Positions 37,301 to 47,912 are shown, numbered from the stretch's first letter. The stretch: DNA of 64,000 bases from Hyperoodon ampullatus (GCA_949752795.1 OX457071.1:75171983-75235982); one strand, 5' to 3'. Made by a program: numbers and translations. Notes: a model not told the origin generated them from the sequence alone.

Positions 37301-37860
37301 TGCTAGGCTTTTCCTTGCCCCATAGGGGAGAGGACTGCAGGACAGTCCTGGGAGGTGGTGAATGGGGGTTGCAGTAGCAGGGGCAGGAGTAACGCATGTT
37401 TCCCGCTGGATGGAAAAGGAGAGGGTAGACCCTGGACTCCAAGGACCACCTGTGGAGTGGACCTCAAACCGGGTCCTCCTTCCTCAGCTCGGTCAGACTG
37501 GGTGGTGTCTTCTGTGACCTCAGCCCCAGTAGTTGGAGTCTGGGATAAAAGCCAAGGTTGTCCCAAAGGACCAGTCACCTTCCACCCCAGGGAACTTGCA
37601 CTTTCATTGCAGAGTTGCTGATTGGTATCTGACGGATGGCCGATGCTTTTGTAGCAAGAATCTGAACCTCAGTGATCCGGGTTCCCCATCGACCCGGAGG
37701 CTGTGCTCAGCCCTGGACAAGACAGATGTAAACAGACATCCTCCGTGCCCGCCGGGCTTGGTACCCAAACGATAAAAACGGACATGCAGGGCGTGGGAAA
37801 GGCATGAGGAGTCATGAAGTCCGGGGTCGGTGGTTAGAGAAATCAGTGTTTTGTGTTGGG
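34391..37860. other. Intergenic DNA upstream of AMER2
   Basis: Apart from the trinucleotide repeat at 35321-35415 and an A/T-rich patch at 36960-37100, nothing is recognised. Exons of an antisense transcript of AMER2 (described in other mammals, as I recall) could lie here, but no splice structure is evident. Confidence 0.4.
35321..35415. repeat. (GGT)n/(GAT)n microsatellite
   Basis: About 95 bp of GGT and GAT triplets with few interruptions; the reverse strand would read as histidine or proline runs. It lies about 2.8 kb upstream of the AMER2 start. Confidence 0.97.
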
Positions 37861-37869
37861 TTGGATTTC

Positions 37870-38120
37870 TTTGTCCAATCGGGGGCATTTTGCGATCCAC
37901 GATTGGGCTTCTGAAAAGAGCGATCAGGAGGAGGAATCTGAAGGTGGGGGACACTGGATGGAATTTGCATTGCAAGGTTACGGCTCTAATTTCTGCAGTC
38001 AGCTCGAGGAGGCTCCGCCGCCCGCTCTCGCCGCAGAAGAGCTGCAGCACAAAGCCGAGCCGGACGCGAAGTGGGTTAGGGCGTTATATAAGCCCCGGCG
38101 GGAGGGGAGATGGTCTTTTC
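37870..38120 (+). promoter_or_regulatory. AMER2: AMER2 core and proximal promoter
   Basis: A TATA box TATATAAG lies at 38085-38092, and a pyrimidine initiator TCTTTTC (38114-38120) lies 30 bp downstream, which is the expected distance. Upstream are an exact octamer ATTTGCAT (37963-37970, POU/Oct-Brn class) and a pair of CCAAT boxes, one direct (37875-37879) and one inverted (ATTGG at 37902-37906), 27 bp apart as in NF-Y pairs. A POU site fits a neural gene, but that link is an inference. Confidence 0.7.
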
Positions 38121-38226
38121 TGCGCGCTCCTCCCGCGGCGGCGGCGGCGGCGCGGCTCCGGTTGATTTAGAGCGCGGCTGACAGCGGGCTGGCGCGGCCG
38201 CGCTGACGCCAGGCTGCTGCGTCGCC

Positions 38227-40140
38227 ATGGAGACGGGCGGGCGCGGCGCGGCTGTCAGCGGCGGGCGCGCGGCCGCGGGGGGCCGCCGGAGGAAGGCGCG
38301 GGCCGCGGCCGGGACCCTCGCGGCAGACATGGACTTGCATTGTGATCGCGCCGCCGAGCCGCCGGCCGCCGAGCCGCCGTCGGGCAAGATTAACAGAGCC
38401 GCCTTCAAACTGTTCAAGAAGAGGAAGCCGGGCGGCGCGATGCCTAGCATCTTCGGGGTCAAAAACAAAGGGGACGGGAAGGGCGCGGGGCCCGCGGGGC
38501 TGGTGCGGAGCCGGACGCACGACGGGCTGGCCGAGGCTCTGGCTCTGGAGGGCGGCCGCCGCGAGGAGCCGCGCGCGGGCGGCGGGGACGGGGCGCGGCC
38601 GGGCCCCGCGGCCCCCAGGGCGGGCCCGGGCGGCGCGGGCCCGGCGGCCGGCGGCTCGGTGGCCAAGTCGCACAGCTTCTTCTCGCTTCTGCGGAAGAAC
38701 GGGCGGCCCGAGAGCGGCGGGGCGGAGCAGGCCGACGCGGGCAAGGCCGGCGGCAGACAAAAGCGGGGGCTGCGGGGTCTCCTGGGCGGCGTGCGCTGGC
38801 GCAGGAAGGACCGGCGGCCCAAGGATGCGGCACCGGCCGGGCGCGCGGGGGCCCCGGGCAGCCTGGCGCGGCCGGGGTCGCTTACCGCCAGCCTGGAGTG
38901 CGTCAAGGAGGAGGCGCCCGCGGCCGCGCGCGAGCCGGAGCCAGCAGGTGAGCCCGCGGCGGGGGAGCCGGAGCCGGCCTGCGCCCCGGGAGAGGGCGCC
39001 GCGGGACCCGGGCGCGCCGAGCGGCCCCGCGCGCCCCCAAAGCCCGACCCCGAGCCGCGCGCCGGGGAGGGCCGGCCGGCCGAGGACGCCGCGGGGCCCG
39101 AGGCCGCGCCGGCCGAGACTGCGCCCCGGCCCGACTCCGAAGGCGGCCGCGCGCCCGCCGCCCCCGACCCTTCTTCGGTCGATCCGCCCTCCGACCCATC
39201 GGCCGATCGTATTTGTCTGATGTTCTCTGACGTGACTTCACTGAAAAGCTTTGACTCTCTTACAGGCTGCGGAGATATTATCGCAGACCCCGAGGACGAG
39301 GCAGGGCCCAGCTGTGCCAGGCATGCCCCCGCGCCGGGCCAGCCGGGCCCCGCCCAAAAGCCCCCCGGCGTGGTGGCCTACCAGGGAGGCGGGGAGGAGA
39401 TGGCGAGCCCGGCCGAGGCGGACGACTCGTACCTGCAGGAGTTCTGGGACATGCTCTCCCAGACCGAGGACCAGGGCCCGGGGCCCCAGCAGGGGGCGGC
39501 CCCGGCGGCGGCGGCGCCCGAAGCGCAGGTAGTCCCCGAGACCCCCAAGGACGCCAGGCGGGCCGAGGGGGCCAAGGACGCGTCCTCGGTCAAGCGCCGG
39601 AGGCTGCACCGGCTCCCCACGGAGCTCCAGCCGAAGGAGGAGCCCAAGCACCCGGACGAGGAGCCGCAGGAAGGCGTCCCCAACAGCGACGAGGGCTACT
39701 GGGACTCCCCCACCCCCGGGCCGCGGGAGGACGGCTCGGGCGGCGGTGTGAGGAAGGCGGGCCTCCCCCGGGACAGCGACAGCGGTGACGCGCTCTACGA
39801 CCTCTACGCCGAGCCCGATGGAAGCCCCGCGGCCCTGCCCGCCGCCACCGAGGACACGTCCTGCCCGTCCCGGTTAAAGCCCGTGTCTCCGGTCACCGTC
39901 ACCTGTGCCCTGCGAACGCCGGGGAGCTTGCCGAAGGACTCCAAGATCCCGATCAGCATCAAGCACCTCGCGAACATTCCACCCAGCCACGCGGTGGTGC
40001 ACCAGCAACCAGCCAGGAGCGAGCTGCCCAGAACCAAAATCCCGGTGTCCAAAGTGCTGGTCCGCCGGGTCAGCAGCCGGGGCTTGGCCGGGACCACCCT
40101 CCGGGCCGCGGCGTGCCATGACAGTGCCAAAAAGTTGTGA
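38227..40140 (+). CDS. AMER2: AMER2, APC membrane recruitment protein 2
   Basis: AMER2 (FAM123A) is a plasma-membrane scaffold that binds PI(4,5)P2 and recruits APC, restraining Wnt/beta-catenin signalling; it is mainly neural (family knowledge). The 637-residue protein is recognised by its N-terminal block (PSGKINRAAFKLFKKRK, 51-67), PSIFGVKNKGDGK (73-85), KSHSFFSLL (147-155), the central SADRICLMFSDVTSLKSFDS (325-344), YLQEFWDML (402-410), VPNSDEGYWD (484-493) and the C-terminal RTKIPVSKVLVRRVS ending SAKKL. The lysine-rich N-terminus is the likely lipid-binding part; the central blocks are the likely APC-binding regions. The start at 38227 has a good Kozak context (GTCGCCATGG) and an in-frame TGA 16 codons upstream (38179). 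A second in-frame Met is at residue 35 (38329). Human AMER2 is about 671 residues; the difference lies mostly in the variable 100-320 region. The frame is intact. Confidence 0.97.
   Translation: METGGRGAAVSGGRAAAGGRRRKARAAAGTLAADMDLHCDRAAEPPAAEPPSGKINRAAFKLFKKRKPGGAMPSIFGVKNKGDGKGAGPAGLVRSRTHDGLAEALALEGGRREEPRAGGGDGARPGPAAPRAGPGGAGPAAGGSVAKSHSFFSLLRKNGRPESGGAEQADAGKAGGRQKRGLRGLLGGVRWRRKDRRPKDAAPAGRAGAPGSLARPGSLTASLECVKEEAPAAAREPEPAGEPAAGEPEPACAPGEGAAGPGRAERPRAPPKPDPEPRAGEGRPAEDAAGPEAAPAETAPRPDSEGGRAPAAPDPSSVDPPSDPSADRICLMFSDVTSLKSFDSLTGCGDIIADPEDEAGPSCARHAPAPGQPGPAQKPPGVVAYQGGGEEMASPAEADDSYLQEFWDMLSQTEDQGPGPQQGAAPAAAAPEAQVVPETPKDARRAEGAKDASSVKRRRLHRLPTELQPKEEPKHPDEEPQEGVPNSDEGYWDSPTPGPREDGSGGGVRKAGLPRDSDSGDALYDLYAEPDGSPAALPAATEDTSCPSRLKPVSPVTVTCALRTPGSLPKDSKIPISIKHLANIPPSHAVVHQQPARSELPRTKIPVSKVLVRRVSSRGLAGTTLRAAACHDSAKKL
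38948..39265 (+). other. AMER2: Optional in-frame intron within the AMER2 coding exon
   Basis: A consensus donor (CAG|GTGAGC, GT at 38948) and a consensus acceptor (CTTTGACTCTCTTACAG, AG at 39264-39265) bound 318 bp, exactly 106 codons. Splicing would rejoin codon 241 as Gly and keep the frame, giving a 531-residue isoform. The segment removed includes the conserved SADRICLMFSDVTSLKSFDS block. Human AMER2 has, as I recall, a shorter isoform lacking 119 residues at the same place. No branch-point test was possible. Confidence 0.7.
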
Positions 40141-43006
40141 GGTCTCCGAGGCCGAGGTGGAGGGGCCGCTTGTCGAGGAACACAACTTTCCCCGGAAACC
40201 ACTGCGGCAAGTTTTGCACCCCTCAGAGAAAGGCCTTTCGGACCGTCCCTGCTCCGAGCCTGGACCAAGGAGGTCTTTGTGTCGCCAGCAGGGGCAGAAT
40301 ACACCAGGCAGGGGATGCCACACGCGGGATTTCCCCTCCAGATAAGTCCCTGAGAATTCTTTTCAAGCACTTTTTTTTTCTTTTTTACCTTTTTAAAAAT
40401 CTTTTTTTTCCTTTCTTTCTTTTTTCTTTAATGCACTGAACGCTAGGAAGTCACCTTTACTTGCCTTTGCAGAAAGCAGAACTTAACCCAATCTAAGGAA
40501 GCGTCACGCCATGATATTTGGCTGTGCCGGTGTCCAGCTGGCCTGCAGGAACCATGGGGAGAATCAGAGGAGCCCTCCTCTTCCTGACACTTTCCTTCCT
40601 TCTTTTCCTTTTCCTTTCCAGGAAGAAAAAAAAAAAAAAAAAAAAGGACCCTTTGCTGTATCACTGTGTGGAAAACACCTACAAAGCTGAGTCAGGTAAT
40701 TTACCTGATGAGCGGCAGCATCACTGATTGGCAGAAACCCCGGTACTTTCAGTTGCTAGGTATGCAAATAGGTATTTATCTACCACTAGGACGATCAAGG
40801 AGAATTTGGATTTGGTGGGTTTATTTAGATCATTTGTTTGGAGAGAAAAAAATGCTCAGCAGAGCAGGTTTCCCTCCCTTTTTTTTTCCACCCAGTGCAG
40901 AGATCAAGATCAGGGAAAGATTGCACTAAATGCCAACAGACACAGTGTTTTAGCATTTATAAACTGTAACCTTTTCATGTGTAGATGATGCATATTTTAC
41001 AGATTATCCAGCTGTCAACCTTTTATAATCTGTCAGTAACCTCGAGTTTAAAATCTGGTTTTATAGCTAGACACGATAACCGTTCCCAAACCATTGGTGG
41101 TCTTTTATGTACTCTAAGCGGAAGCAATTCTGTTTTTGTTTTATGTGGGTTCTCTGGCTTTCAGTGCAGGAAAAAAAATCTATTGTGTTGATGTCCCAAA
41201 GGAATGGTTCTGCCTTGTCTTGGGTTAAGAGTCTGTTTCTCACCCCAGACCCTGGTTTTCAGAGATTTTACCTTGGTTATAAAAATTTTGGATTCAACCG
41301 TTTCTCAGTATGGGGAGTCCAGAACGAGGAACACATAAAGAAAAACAATAGAAAATGTAGTTTTTCCTGTCATTTGACTTCTGCTTTATAGACTTAGGAC
41401 TGAGCCACATATGTTCAGAATATGACACTGGGAAGCTTATGTATCATAAACATTGTGTGCCAAGATTATTTTTGAAAAGTGGTTGACTTATATGTGTGTT
41501 TTCTATTATTTTAGATGAAATATTTATTTCAGAAAGCATTAACATATGCCTCGATAGTTTGAATGATAAACTGAAGCCGCTCCTAGAATGCTCTTAGGGT
41601 CTAATGATTATAGAATATCCTCTTTGAAATGTATTTTAGTGTATTTAATCAAAAGACCAGAGCTTCTACTAGGAGGTGATTCACAGTATCGGGAAGGTTA
41701 CACATATTCAAGTGAAACTACACACATGTAAAAGACACGCACACTTCTCTCTAACTCTCATTTTCCAGAGAGATTCCCTGAGTAATGAACTGGTAGTACC
41801 CGTTTTTTAAGTTCGTTTTCTGTTTTATAAAGGAAAGAAAAAGGCAAGTTAAGTATATGAAAACTTATTTTAATAATATGAAAGGAGTAACAAAAGAAAC
41901 ATATCAGAGGAATACAGATCCGGGCCAGTAGCACAAAGCAAGTTGTTCCCCATTTTAAATGTGCAGTGATTCAATTAGAAGAGGTGGTAGAGATTGGCTA
42001 AATTTCTTTATTATTCAGATTACTGGCTTTTATTGTGTCATGTCAGATCCTTAATGTGATTTTAAAGTAGTGTTTTAATATTTAATTTCCTTATGTCTGT
42101 AGATGAAGTCTTAAGGCAGACATAGCCTTAAGCACTCTGAATACACCACCAGGAATTCATAAAGCAGCTCACACTCACACGTGCTCATGCACTCAGCTGT
42201 GTACAACTAACAGACAAAGGCGTTCACCGTACACTTGGAGATGCTTTAGAAATTAGTTCTGTCTTGAGAAAGGGATTTGAATGTGATTCAACGCTGATAG
42301 TACTACTTAGACTCCAGATACATTCATTACCCGCCAGTGAATGGGAAGAACATGCATTTTATTCCTAGCTGTGAAACAAAGGATCTTTATTTTCTTCCTG
42401 TGCATCTTCTTGCAGGGGTTAGAAGGGTCTCCCCTGCATGAATCCATGGCAGAGTTATATCTGTTCACTTGTTCAGTTGCACAGGGAAGGTAGGAGGCCC
42501 TGAAGGACTCATGAGGATATTGTAATAGTAAAGGCAACCTACTTATCTATTTTGTAAGCACTGGAACAAAGTATTTTTGTTTTCACAGTTTTGGGACTTA
42601 TTTCTGCATTTACACCACTGTGCTGTGTCTTGGTTTTTATAAGTAAAGGAAAATGTCAGCAGCGTTTGCTTTATTTTCCCCCTGCCTGTCAGTGAACCAC
42701 TTATGCAAGATTTAAACTATTTTCTTTTTTGTTCTTTTTTCCATATATTTTCCATGTTTTTTTTTTTTTAACTCTATCTTTAAGAATTCCACCCACACCA
42801 GTCAAATGAAGGATTCAGGCAACGAATTAAATAGCCTCAATCACTTGATGGGAAATCAAGACCAGTCCAGGGAGGTGTGTCTTAACCTTTTCCAACCACA
42901 GACAAGGGATGGTAGTTGCCTTTTTGTACCAAGGGCTACTTTCTCTCATTCATGCTCATGGAGATTGTTTCCTAGGATTTTAATGGATTTACATTCCAAT
43001 TGTTAC

Positions 43007-43064
43007 GGGTTGGCCAAAAAGCTTGTTCAGGTTTTTCCGTAAGATGTTACTTTTTGGCCAACCC
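43007..43064. mobile_element. Mariner-derived miniature palindrome in the AMER2 3' UTR
   Basis: Perfect 15-bp inverted arms GGGTTGGCCAAAAAG (43007-43021) and CTTTTTGGCCAACCC (43050-43064) enclose a 28-nt loop. The arm sequence is that of cetartiodactyl mariner elements. The right arm is shorter than an intact palindrome would have, so part of it has been lost. Confidence 0.85.
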
Positions 43065-43476
43065 AATATTAATGCATTGTCTAATTTGGCCATATTTGCT
43101 GATTTTTAAAGGAAAGGATTGGATGTGGGCTGCTGACACCTTTCCTGTGTATCTGTGTTTCTGAGATACTTGGTTGATTAAGTCCCTTTAGTCAGAGTTG
43201 GCCAAATTCTATAGGAAAAAGTCACATCGACTGTTGGCCCTGAATTTGTCAGTCAGTTCAATAGCTCTACACAAAGACAGCCTGACTGCAGTGTCTGCAT
43301 TACCTGGGCAGTGTTACTTGGGCCACTGTGCTTCCGTACTAATGCTTTCATGCTTCCGTTAGCCCTATAGCATTTTGAGTAATTGCAAGAGGAAATAGAT
43401 TTGTGTTATTTCACCTAATAACAACAATGGAATGTAGACTGTTAAGGACTTCTTTTAGCTCCATTTCCCACAAATT

Positions 43477-43604
43477 ATCTGCCTACTTAAATACAAAGTG
43501 TGTGAGATCTATGAAAGTGATGACTTAGGAGTTTAAGGGTATCTGCCTATTTAAATACAAAGTGTGTGATATCTATGAAAGTGATGACTTAGGAGTCTAA
43601 GGGT
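43477..43604 (+). repeat. 64-bp tandem duplication
   Basis: Unit 43477-43540 is repeated at 43541-43604 with three substitutions; both contain AAATACAAAGTGTGTGA-type text and GAAAGTGATGACTTAGGAGT. A local duplication in the AMER2 3' UTR. Confidence 0.97.
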
Positions 43605-44952
43605 TTATTCATTAATCTCAGAAGTAGTGTTCAAGTATTGGCACTCCCATGAATATTCATATAACCCTTTGCCTACACAGTTGTCAAAGTAAAAAGGTGG
43701 CATTAGGGACCAAGATGTCTTTGGCTGAACTTTCCAAGTTTTCATTATTTACGTCTTTGTCAGATTAATTTTCAGCAACCTTTTACTGTTAACTTTGTAT
43801 GAAGAGATTGGTTAGTGAGCGTGCTGTCTTCTCCCTCAGTTTCCGTCATGTTTGCTTGGTGCCCTCAGGTAGCAGTACTGGGACGCTGCTCAGGACGTTT
43901 GCCTGTTTTGACATTTGTACGGTGGAACTCAGTCCCCGTTTATAGTCGTTCCTGATTTCTCTCCTGAATTAGGACTATCTGGACGTGGCCCCCTGTGCTT
44001 GGCTTCTACATTCACATGCACTTAGCTCCCCCATCACTGTTAAGAAATTAATCCAAGAACTTTATGCCCTTAAACATATGGAAAAAGAACCACAGTTGCC
44101 TCTTGTCTCCCACCACTGAGGACAGCCCATTAGAAGAACCTGAATGAAATAAGAGGAGAAACCCAAATACCCCACCCCCAATCCCATTTCCCTCCCCCTA
44201 GCCAGGCAGACCGAGGGATGAACAACACAGTTCTTATTTAGGAATTTTCAGTTCTCCACGCACGAACATTTATAAAGCAGTTCAGGAGCCAAAGGCTAGC
44301 ATGGAAGCTTGGTTTCTCAGGTGGGAAAGCCAGAGGCCAGCATTTACTTGGTGAAGAGAGGAGGCTGTAACAGTGTCAGGTGCCGTGGCCATGTGGTCCC
44401 TCCTCGGGGCAGGCGCCCATTCCGCGACCCCATGCTGCTCTGAAGGTTCTCTGATGGCTGTGCTTAATGGCTTCTTAGAGCCTTTTCACTGTGATGACCA
44501 CAGAGATGAGACAGTTCGTTGTAACAATAGCCACTTACAAGGAAAGATGTTATCTCCCTGCAGATAATGCTTCTAAGGACTGTTTCAGGATAGTTGTTTC
44601 ATGATTATGGAAAGCAGCTCCTTCTCAAGCTGCAAAACAAAAGGTTAAAATAGCCACTAAGCCTCCAGAACTGAAACTGGGCACATTTTATGACTGATAT
44701 TTACTTCAATTCAGTGCAACACATATTCACGGGGCATATGCTGGATCTCATGCTTAGTAAAAACCCGTTCAGTTTGGAGCTCACAAGTAGCTGTACTGTA
44801 ATCAGACATTCTTAATATTCATTAAAAACACCTTTATTTTATTTTACCTACTTTTATTTTGTATTTTTTTGCTGATAGTCTGTGGGGTGGAGCAGGGTGG
44901 GGTGAGATTGAACGAGGGTGGTGTGGATTAAGTCACACAAATTCCTCTAAAA

Positions 44953-45085
44953 GTAAGAATAGTAATTACAACAAGGATTAACGTGTGTTGAGTACTTACT
45001 ACGTGTCAGCCCCTTCCAGGAGCTTTACAAATATTTACCTAGCCCTCTCACAGCCATGTGGGTTAGGTAATGCTACCTCCCTCAC
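44953..45085 (-). repeat. MIR remnant in the AMER2 3' UTR
   Basis: TTGAGTACTTACTACGTGTC AGCCCC, followed by TTTACAAATATTTACC and CACAGCCATGTGGGTTAGGT, is the reverse MIR core. Confidence 0.7.
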
Positions 45086-45425
45086 AGAGCATATTTAATT
45101 CATCCTTTTGGTTTGTTTCTCCCCCATTCATTCCATCCCTGCATCCATCCATCTCTTTCTCTCTCTTCACCTAGGACAGGGGTAGACACTCTTTAGTGAC
45201 TTACAGTAATACAAGAGCTAAGAGCTGCTAAATCTCATCACCAGCTCACTTTCAGTAGAAAAAGAGCCAACCCATGTCACACAGCTGAGGATTGGTTTTG
45301 TGTCCGAGATCTTGGTGGTCACGTCATTCCCGGGGAAGGCTGCTGCTGGGTTCCAGAGGCAAACAGCCTGCCTTGCTTTGCAGGGATCCTCGCCTTTTGG
45401 GGATTAACTTCAAAAGTGTAGATGG

Positions 45426-45641
45426 GGGCTTCCCTGGTGGCGCAGTGGTTGAGAGTCCGCCTGCCGATGCAGGAGACACGGGTTCGTGCCCTGGTCTGGG
45501 AAGATCCCACATGCCGCGGAGCAGCTGGGCCCGTGAGCCATGGCCGCTGAGCCTGCGCGTCCGGAGCCTGTGCTCTGCAACGGGAGAGGCCACAACAGTA
45601 AGAGGCCCACATACCGCAAAAAAAAAAAAAAAAAAAAAAAA
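45426..45641 (+). mobile_element. CHR-type SINE, short form, in the AMER2 3' UTR
   Basis: Complete head, short-form body and a long poly(A). Perfect 14-bp duplication AAAAGTGTAGATGG at 45412-45425 and 45642-45655. The sense orientation puts its A-tail inside the AMER2 transcript. Confidence 0.96.
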
Positions 45642-45917
45642 AAAAGTGTAGATGGACATCTCTTCTGTTGTCATGATGATACCTCTGCCCTGATAGGATT
45701 TCCGTCATGTGGAGCACGTTTCACTTGTTTTTCTACCTTAAGCCCAGTCCAGGCTGGTTCTGGGTGTCCTGGGTTGTTTGTTGAGATAGTAGCTGGCTCC
45801 GTGGCGCCTCGCCTTGACACAGTTCTGAACTGCAGAGACAAGCTCCTGGCTCTTTAGAAAGTAGCGCATCCCACGTTCTGCCTCCGACCATTGAATCCTG
45901 GCCTAGATTTTCTGATT

Positions 45918-46180
45918 CATTCATTCATTCAACTAATACTTTTTGCACACCTATAAGTCAGTCACTGTGAATTTGAGTATTTTATATTTAATTAAACTAG
46001 CCTAACCTATGCTGTGTGTTTACTGCAAGCTGGGATGATGCTCTGTTTTCTTTGACATTCTGTCCACGAGAACCTGGCAAGGTGGGGCTTGGCTTTGTTC
46101 TACAGAGGAAGAAAATAACGGAAAGGTAGAATACCTTGTCCGAAGCCACCCATTTAGCAAGCAATGGACGGAATATGAAC
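45918..46180 (-). repeat. MIR/L2-type remnant in the AMER2 3' UTR
   Basis: ATTCATTCATTCATTCAACT, then GCACACCTATAAGTCAGTCA and, at the far end, CCTTGTCCGAAGCCACCCAT resemble the reversed two ends of an old MIR-class element. Confidence 0.5.
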
Positions 46181-47784
46181 CAGAAATGTAACTCTGCTGC
46201 TTGTGCTTTAATTATAAACCTTTTTTTTTTAGCCATGTGATTCAATTTTTGTATGATTTAGTAAGAAACTGATCAAAGTTCTGAATCACAAGAGCCAAAC
46301 CAGATTTTTATGATGGTGGATACCATTAAAATGACGACTTATTTCAGTTAAAAGTGAACTTGTTTTTTTTTAAAAATTATTTGATGCCTTTTGTACACGC
46401 AAGCCTGAAAGGTAGATCTCAGAGCTAGCAGAGTCTTTTTTTTTTTTCCACACCTGACCAGTCAAAAATTTGGACCATAGTCACCAATTATTACATGCTA
46501 GCAGGTCTGCATACAGATTTTATAATCTGATGACTGCTTTGTCAATAATAAAAACCTACAAAAGCGTTTTATTCATGTATGGGCTACCCACACTTGATGA
46601 AATGCTTTTTTAATGAGAAGCAGTGAAAGAATTCAGTCACAGGTGATCATTGTGTTGAATTGTAAACTGGGGTTATTTTTGGAAATTATTCAGTAATTGG
46701 GTAGAGTAACTTTCTGCTCTATGAGAGAAGATAGATTTTTAATAGAATACAGCCTAGGTCGTTGGTTATTAGAGGCATAATAAACTTTCTCAGATCCCTA
46801 TCTGGATGATTAATACACTAAAAAAGAAAATATTAAAAATATCTGGTCAGATTATACAAGGGTCTTGAAGTGACACACAGGAAATACTTGTTATCATGTC
46901 ATAAGATGAAATGGACCCAGGGAGCCTGGAGGAATTCATAAACCTTCCCAAATAACTACCTTACAAACCATAAATCCCCCACTACACAGTTATTTCTAAA
47001 TAAAAGAGGAGAAACTCTAACAAAATAATATCTAGCATGTTTATTGCTTCCAGGATACATTTAACTGAACATGGAGGATCCGATGGTGGTCTTTTTACCA
47101 AGAATATAGGGGAAAATGGTTTAGATGTTATAGACAAAGTAAATTCCTGTCATTTTTTGGTGGACTCCAGCTACATACCAGGCTCATTGCTAACTTCAGG
47201 TTTTGCCCAAGTTATTTATAGGAAATATCTCAGTGTAATATAGGGAATTGCAGGTTATTTGAGAATAAAGACAAAGAGAACACAAATGAGAAACTCCATT
47301 TCTAGAATTAGTTTTCCTGAAAGTCAGGCATGTCTTTGAGGACAGACTTTTGGCTGTATTATTTTTGTGCACAGGAGAAAAGTTGTTAGTAGGTTTATAG
47401 ATATTATTTTTATAATAGAATGTTAAAGCCCCCCCAAACATCAAAAATTGTCTCCTAAAATTACTCTATGTTTTTAAGACTTGTTTTAAAAAAGGGTTCT
47501 AAATAGCAATAGGGTCTTTTCTCTTTTCTCCTCTCCAGTGGTTTAATGGGATAGATGAACCAATGTTTATATTTTTAAACCTGTAAATATTTTATTTTGG
47601 GTATTTTGTATATTTGTTGATATAATTCCATTTCGTGCATATGTATCACCGTGCATGTTGCTGGTTTTGATAGTCACTCTTTTAATGAATGTAAGAAGCT
47701 TGGACTAATAGCACTTTTTTTCATTCAGACATCTTAAAGTGAAAACACAGCACTGCCATTGGAACTGTTGTGTTTAATTCAGTC

Positions 47785-47835
47785 AATAAATTTTGTTGCT
47801 CCTTTACATCGATTGTGAATTCTGTTGGTGGTTAT
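47785..47835 (+). terminator. AMER2: Distal AMER2 poly(A) signal and downstream element
   Basis: AATAAA lies at 47785-47790, with a cleavage site expected around 47801-47810 and a GT-rich downstream element (GTGAATTCTGTTGGTGGTTA, 47815-47834). UGUA-type motifs (TGTAAAT, TGTATAT) lie upstream at 47580-47620. These are the classic parts of a strong 3' end. Confidence 0.7.
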
Positions 47836-47910
47836 TTTTCCTGGATAAATTTTATTTCCAGCCTCTTCAATTTTTAGAATTTATACTAATGATGATAATG
47901 ACTGTGTGTG

Positions 47911-47912
<2 letters not shown>

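Larger units (their letters stand above)
37990..40240. other. AMER2: CpG island covering promoter, 5' UTR and coding exon of AMER2
   Basis: From about 37990 the sequence turns from ordinary to very GC- and CpG-rich (CGG runs, CCGCGG, GGCGCGGC), ending soon after the stop codon. The 5' UTR carries a short uninterrupted (CGG)5 at 38136-38150. Such an island typically marks a developmentally regulated promoter. Confidence 0.9.
38115..47806 (+). other. AMER2: AMER2 transcription unit (predicted extent)
   Basis: The predicted transcript runs from the initiator at about 38115 to the poly(A) signal at 47785-47790, about 9.7 kb, with the single coding exon near its 5' end and a 3' UTR of roughly 7.7 kb. 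The extent is inferred from the TATA box, the reading frame and the poly(A) signal, not from RNA data. It agrees with my recollection that human AMER2 spans about 10 kb. Confidence 0.65.
40141..47806 (+). other. AMER2: AMER2 3' untranslated region
   Basis: The sequence is A/T-rich and has no gene-like frame. Embedded in it are a short-form SINE (45426-45641), MIR remnants, a mariner-type palindrome (43007-43064) and a 64-bp tandem duplication. An earlier AATAAA at 46547-46552 could give a shorter form. The extent is inferred from the final poly(A) signal. Confidence 0.6.

Noticed and set aside
38076..39241. Large antisense and +1 frames overlapping AMER2 (up to 292 codons)
   Set aside because: Shadows of a very GC-rich coding exon; the AMER2 frame itself explains the sequence.
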